The notes under the pieces: generated by a model
What the model saw: the letters and a program-made list of their open reading frames with translations, nothing else
The model's database searches: none
What the model was told of the DNA's origin: nothing
Source: Dehalococcoidia bacterium
Lineage (GTDB): Bacteria; Chloroflexota; Dehalococcoidia; JACQUA01
Direction of reading: 5' to 3'
Length of the DNA stretch: 5,380 nt
NCBI GenBank assembly: GCA_030689845.1
Contig: JAUYHV010000069.1
Location: 1 to 5,380, forward strand
Position numbers and translations under genes: made by a program
Shown: piece by piece, positions 4,223 through 5,380 of the stretch
Layout of the letters: each line of letters starts with the position of its first letter
Position numbering within the stretch: position 1 is the stretch's first letter

Positions 4223-5380
4223 CTATGGGGCAAAGGTGTAAAAAACGTTACTCAACTGCATTGTCAGGCTGTATTCACCTTTGCGGGTATTGTAGCGATG
4301 CTTTAATCCGGCCACACGGCGGCGGGATGCTGACAGACCTAACAGGCTGTCGGTAACGTCTATGACGTCGTAAAGCTCTTGCGCTGGCTGCAGGGGAACG
4401 GTTACTATCCCGGATGCTCTTTCCCTGGCTGCCCGGCTTTCCTCGGCAGCTCCCCGCTGGTGGGCCAGGGCGGCGGTGGTTAAGGACTTGTCATAGACCT
4501 GGAACACCCGCTCCCCGGATGCCGCGGCTTCCGTCACTTCCCAATCATAGGTAGTTATAGCGTCTCCTATTACGATAACACTATTTACTCCTAACGCCTC
4601 TGTGATATACCGGCCTTCGAGGATGGCATGAGCGCCGCCGTAAGCGTACACGCTTGCGTCCCCGCTTGCGGGGTTAACCGCCCTGGCGGTTGCGGCGCGG
4701 AAGTAGATAACATCGGGAACTTTCTGCAATAACCGGATGATGGCGTTGGCGTAGGTTTCATTGGCGTAAAGCGTAAAGGGCGGGGTCTGGCCGGTTATGC
4801 TGGGTGATGCTGAAACTGTGGTGTAAGAAAAACCGGCTCTGGCAAGCAGCCATTTCAATATATCCTCGATGCTGGCAGCTCCTGCGGCCCAAACATACTG
4901 ATACCTGGCTCTTAGTTTCTTTAACACTCCCCAGGCATCCAGGGCGTGAAATACCATGGTCGATTTGTAAGCCTCCCGGCGATATTCGAGGCGTTCTACC
5001 CAGTAGGTGCTGACCGAGGTGTATAAAACTCCTGAAGGGGTCTGGTATCCCCACTCAACTTCAAGCTGGGCTCCGATGCCGAGGATGGGGCTGTTGTATT
5101 GCTTGGTGTCGTTGCGCAACTCTACGGCCACGGAACCATCCCGGGGGGTGGTAATGGCTTCGATGTTTTGAAGGTTTGCGCTGACATCCTGCATGTTGCT
5201 GTCGGTGGGGGCTATCAATATCCGGTTTTGTCTGACAATCCATAAATACGTCGTGTTATGCAAAATAGTGAATATGGTCTTTCCGTAGTTATTAAACACT
5301 GCCGGTTCCGTCCATAGATTATCAGCAAAAACACTGCTTGCCGCTTCGGCGGTAAGCCTCATTTGGCTGTATGCCTCGGT
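4223..5380 (-). CDS. phage tail/baseplate hub-like protein, C-terminal part (runs off right edge)
   Basis: The frame stays open from the stop TAG (4225-4223) to the right edge, giving 385 residues. A Met at 5362 is internal: six codons (TEAYSQ) precede it in frame and no ribosome binding site is seen. Visible blocks are TTPRDGSVAVELRN then LGIGAQLEVEWGY (near residues 97-136), a helical middle region (ASIEDILKWLLARAG), ANAIIRLLQKVPD, and a C-terminal block ELYDVIDVTDSLLG followed by RRVAGLKHRYNTRKGEYSLT. A 'GxxLEVxWGY' entry strand and a closing 'V.GL.HRY....G.YS..L.L' strand are features I associate with tail-hub and baseplate proteins (gpD/gp27-like) of contractile or siphophage tails. The following small beta-rich gene fits a tail module. 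It could belong to a prophage, a remnant or a phage-tail-like particle; the window does not decide. The phage-structural class is moderately sure, the exact role less so. Confidence 0.6.
   Translation of the reverse strand, partial: TEAYSQMRLTAEAASSVFADNLWTEPAVFNNYGKTIFTILHNTTYLWIVRQNRILIAPTDSNMQDVSANLQNIEAITTPRDGSVAVELRNDTKQYNSPILGIGAQLEVEWGYQTPSGVLYTSVSTYWVERLEYRREAYKSTMVFHALDAWGVLKKLRARYQYVWAAGAASIEDILKWLLARAGFSYTTVSASPSITGQTPPFTLYANETYANAIIRLLQKVPDVIYFRAATARAVNPASGDASVYAYGGAHAILEGRYITEALGVNSVIVIGDAITTYDWEVTEAAASGERVFQVYDKSLTTAALAHQRGAAEESRAARERASGIVTVPLQPAQELYDVIDVTDSLLGLSASRRRVAGLKHRYNTRKGEYSLTMQLSNVFYTFAP

Noticed and set aside
4758..5243. Further frames on both strands inside the tail-hub-like gene
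   Set aside because: They overlap a continuous 385-residue frame with recognisable structural blocks and lack ribosome binding sites or motifs.
1..5380. CRISPR array, tRNA or rRNA gene, insertion sequence
   Set aside because: No regularly spaced repeats beyond the 11-bp pair, no cloverleaf-like sequence in the gaps, and no transposase-like protein.

Overview
The window looks like chromosomal DNA from a Gram-positive anaerobe of the Clostridia (a Peptococcaceae/Moorella-like lineage). This is an inference from the style of the MeaB-type GTPase, the strong AGGAGG-like ribosome binding sites and the lipobox on the solute-binding protein; no rRNA or other marker gene is present. Base composition is a mosaic. 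Both ends (about 1-380 and 2903-5380) are GC-rich, while the middle (about 639-2900) is clearly AT-rich, as expected for an acquired island.

Layout from left to right. (1) 1-378, minus: the N-terminal part of a TctC/Bug-type solute-binding lipoprotein that runs off the left edge. (2) 379-638: no intact gene. It holds a weak promoter candidate, an orphan Shine-Dalgarno sequence and what may be a decayed GC-rich coding remnant. (3) 639-2844: a restriction-modification locus that appears to have been gutted and refilled. On the minus strand lie the 5' half of a beta-class N4-cytosine methyltransferase (2844-2446, SPPY motif kept, SAM-binding half missing) and the 3' half of an MjaI-like restriction enzyme (1170-639, N-terminus missing, one apparent frameshift). 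Between these two broken ends sit a 63-residue zinc-ribbon protein (minus, ATGA overlap with the methyltransferase remnant) and a 339-residue plus-strand protein. The latter joins an N-terminal PUA-like (EVE/YTH/DCD-type) domain to a C-terminal PD-(D/E)XK nuclease domain. (4) 2903-3886, minus: an intact MeaB-family GTPase, chaperone of B12-dependent acyl-CoA mutases. (5) 3929-5380, minus: two phage-tail-like genes, a small beta-rich protein and the C-terminal part of a baseplate/tail-hub-like protein that runs off the right edge.

The most interesting reading is that a CTAG-type restriction-modification pair lost the 3' half of M and the 5' half of R in one replacement event, and that the new occupant is a candidate modification-dependent (type IV-like) nuclease. 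An 11-bp tandem duplication sits exactly at the REase-side breakpoint, next to the new gene's start. The second oddity is that meaB follows phage-tail genes on the same strand rather than mutase genes. Functional statements rest on motifs and remembered family features. No search was run.
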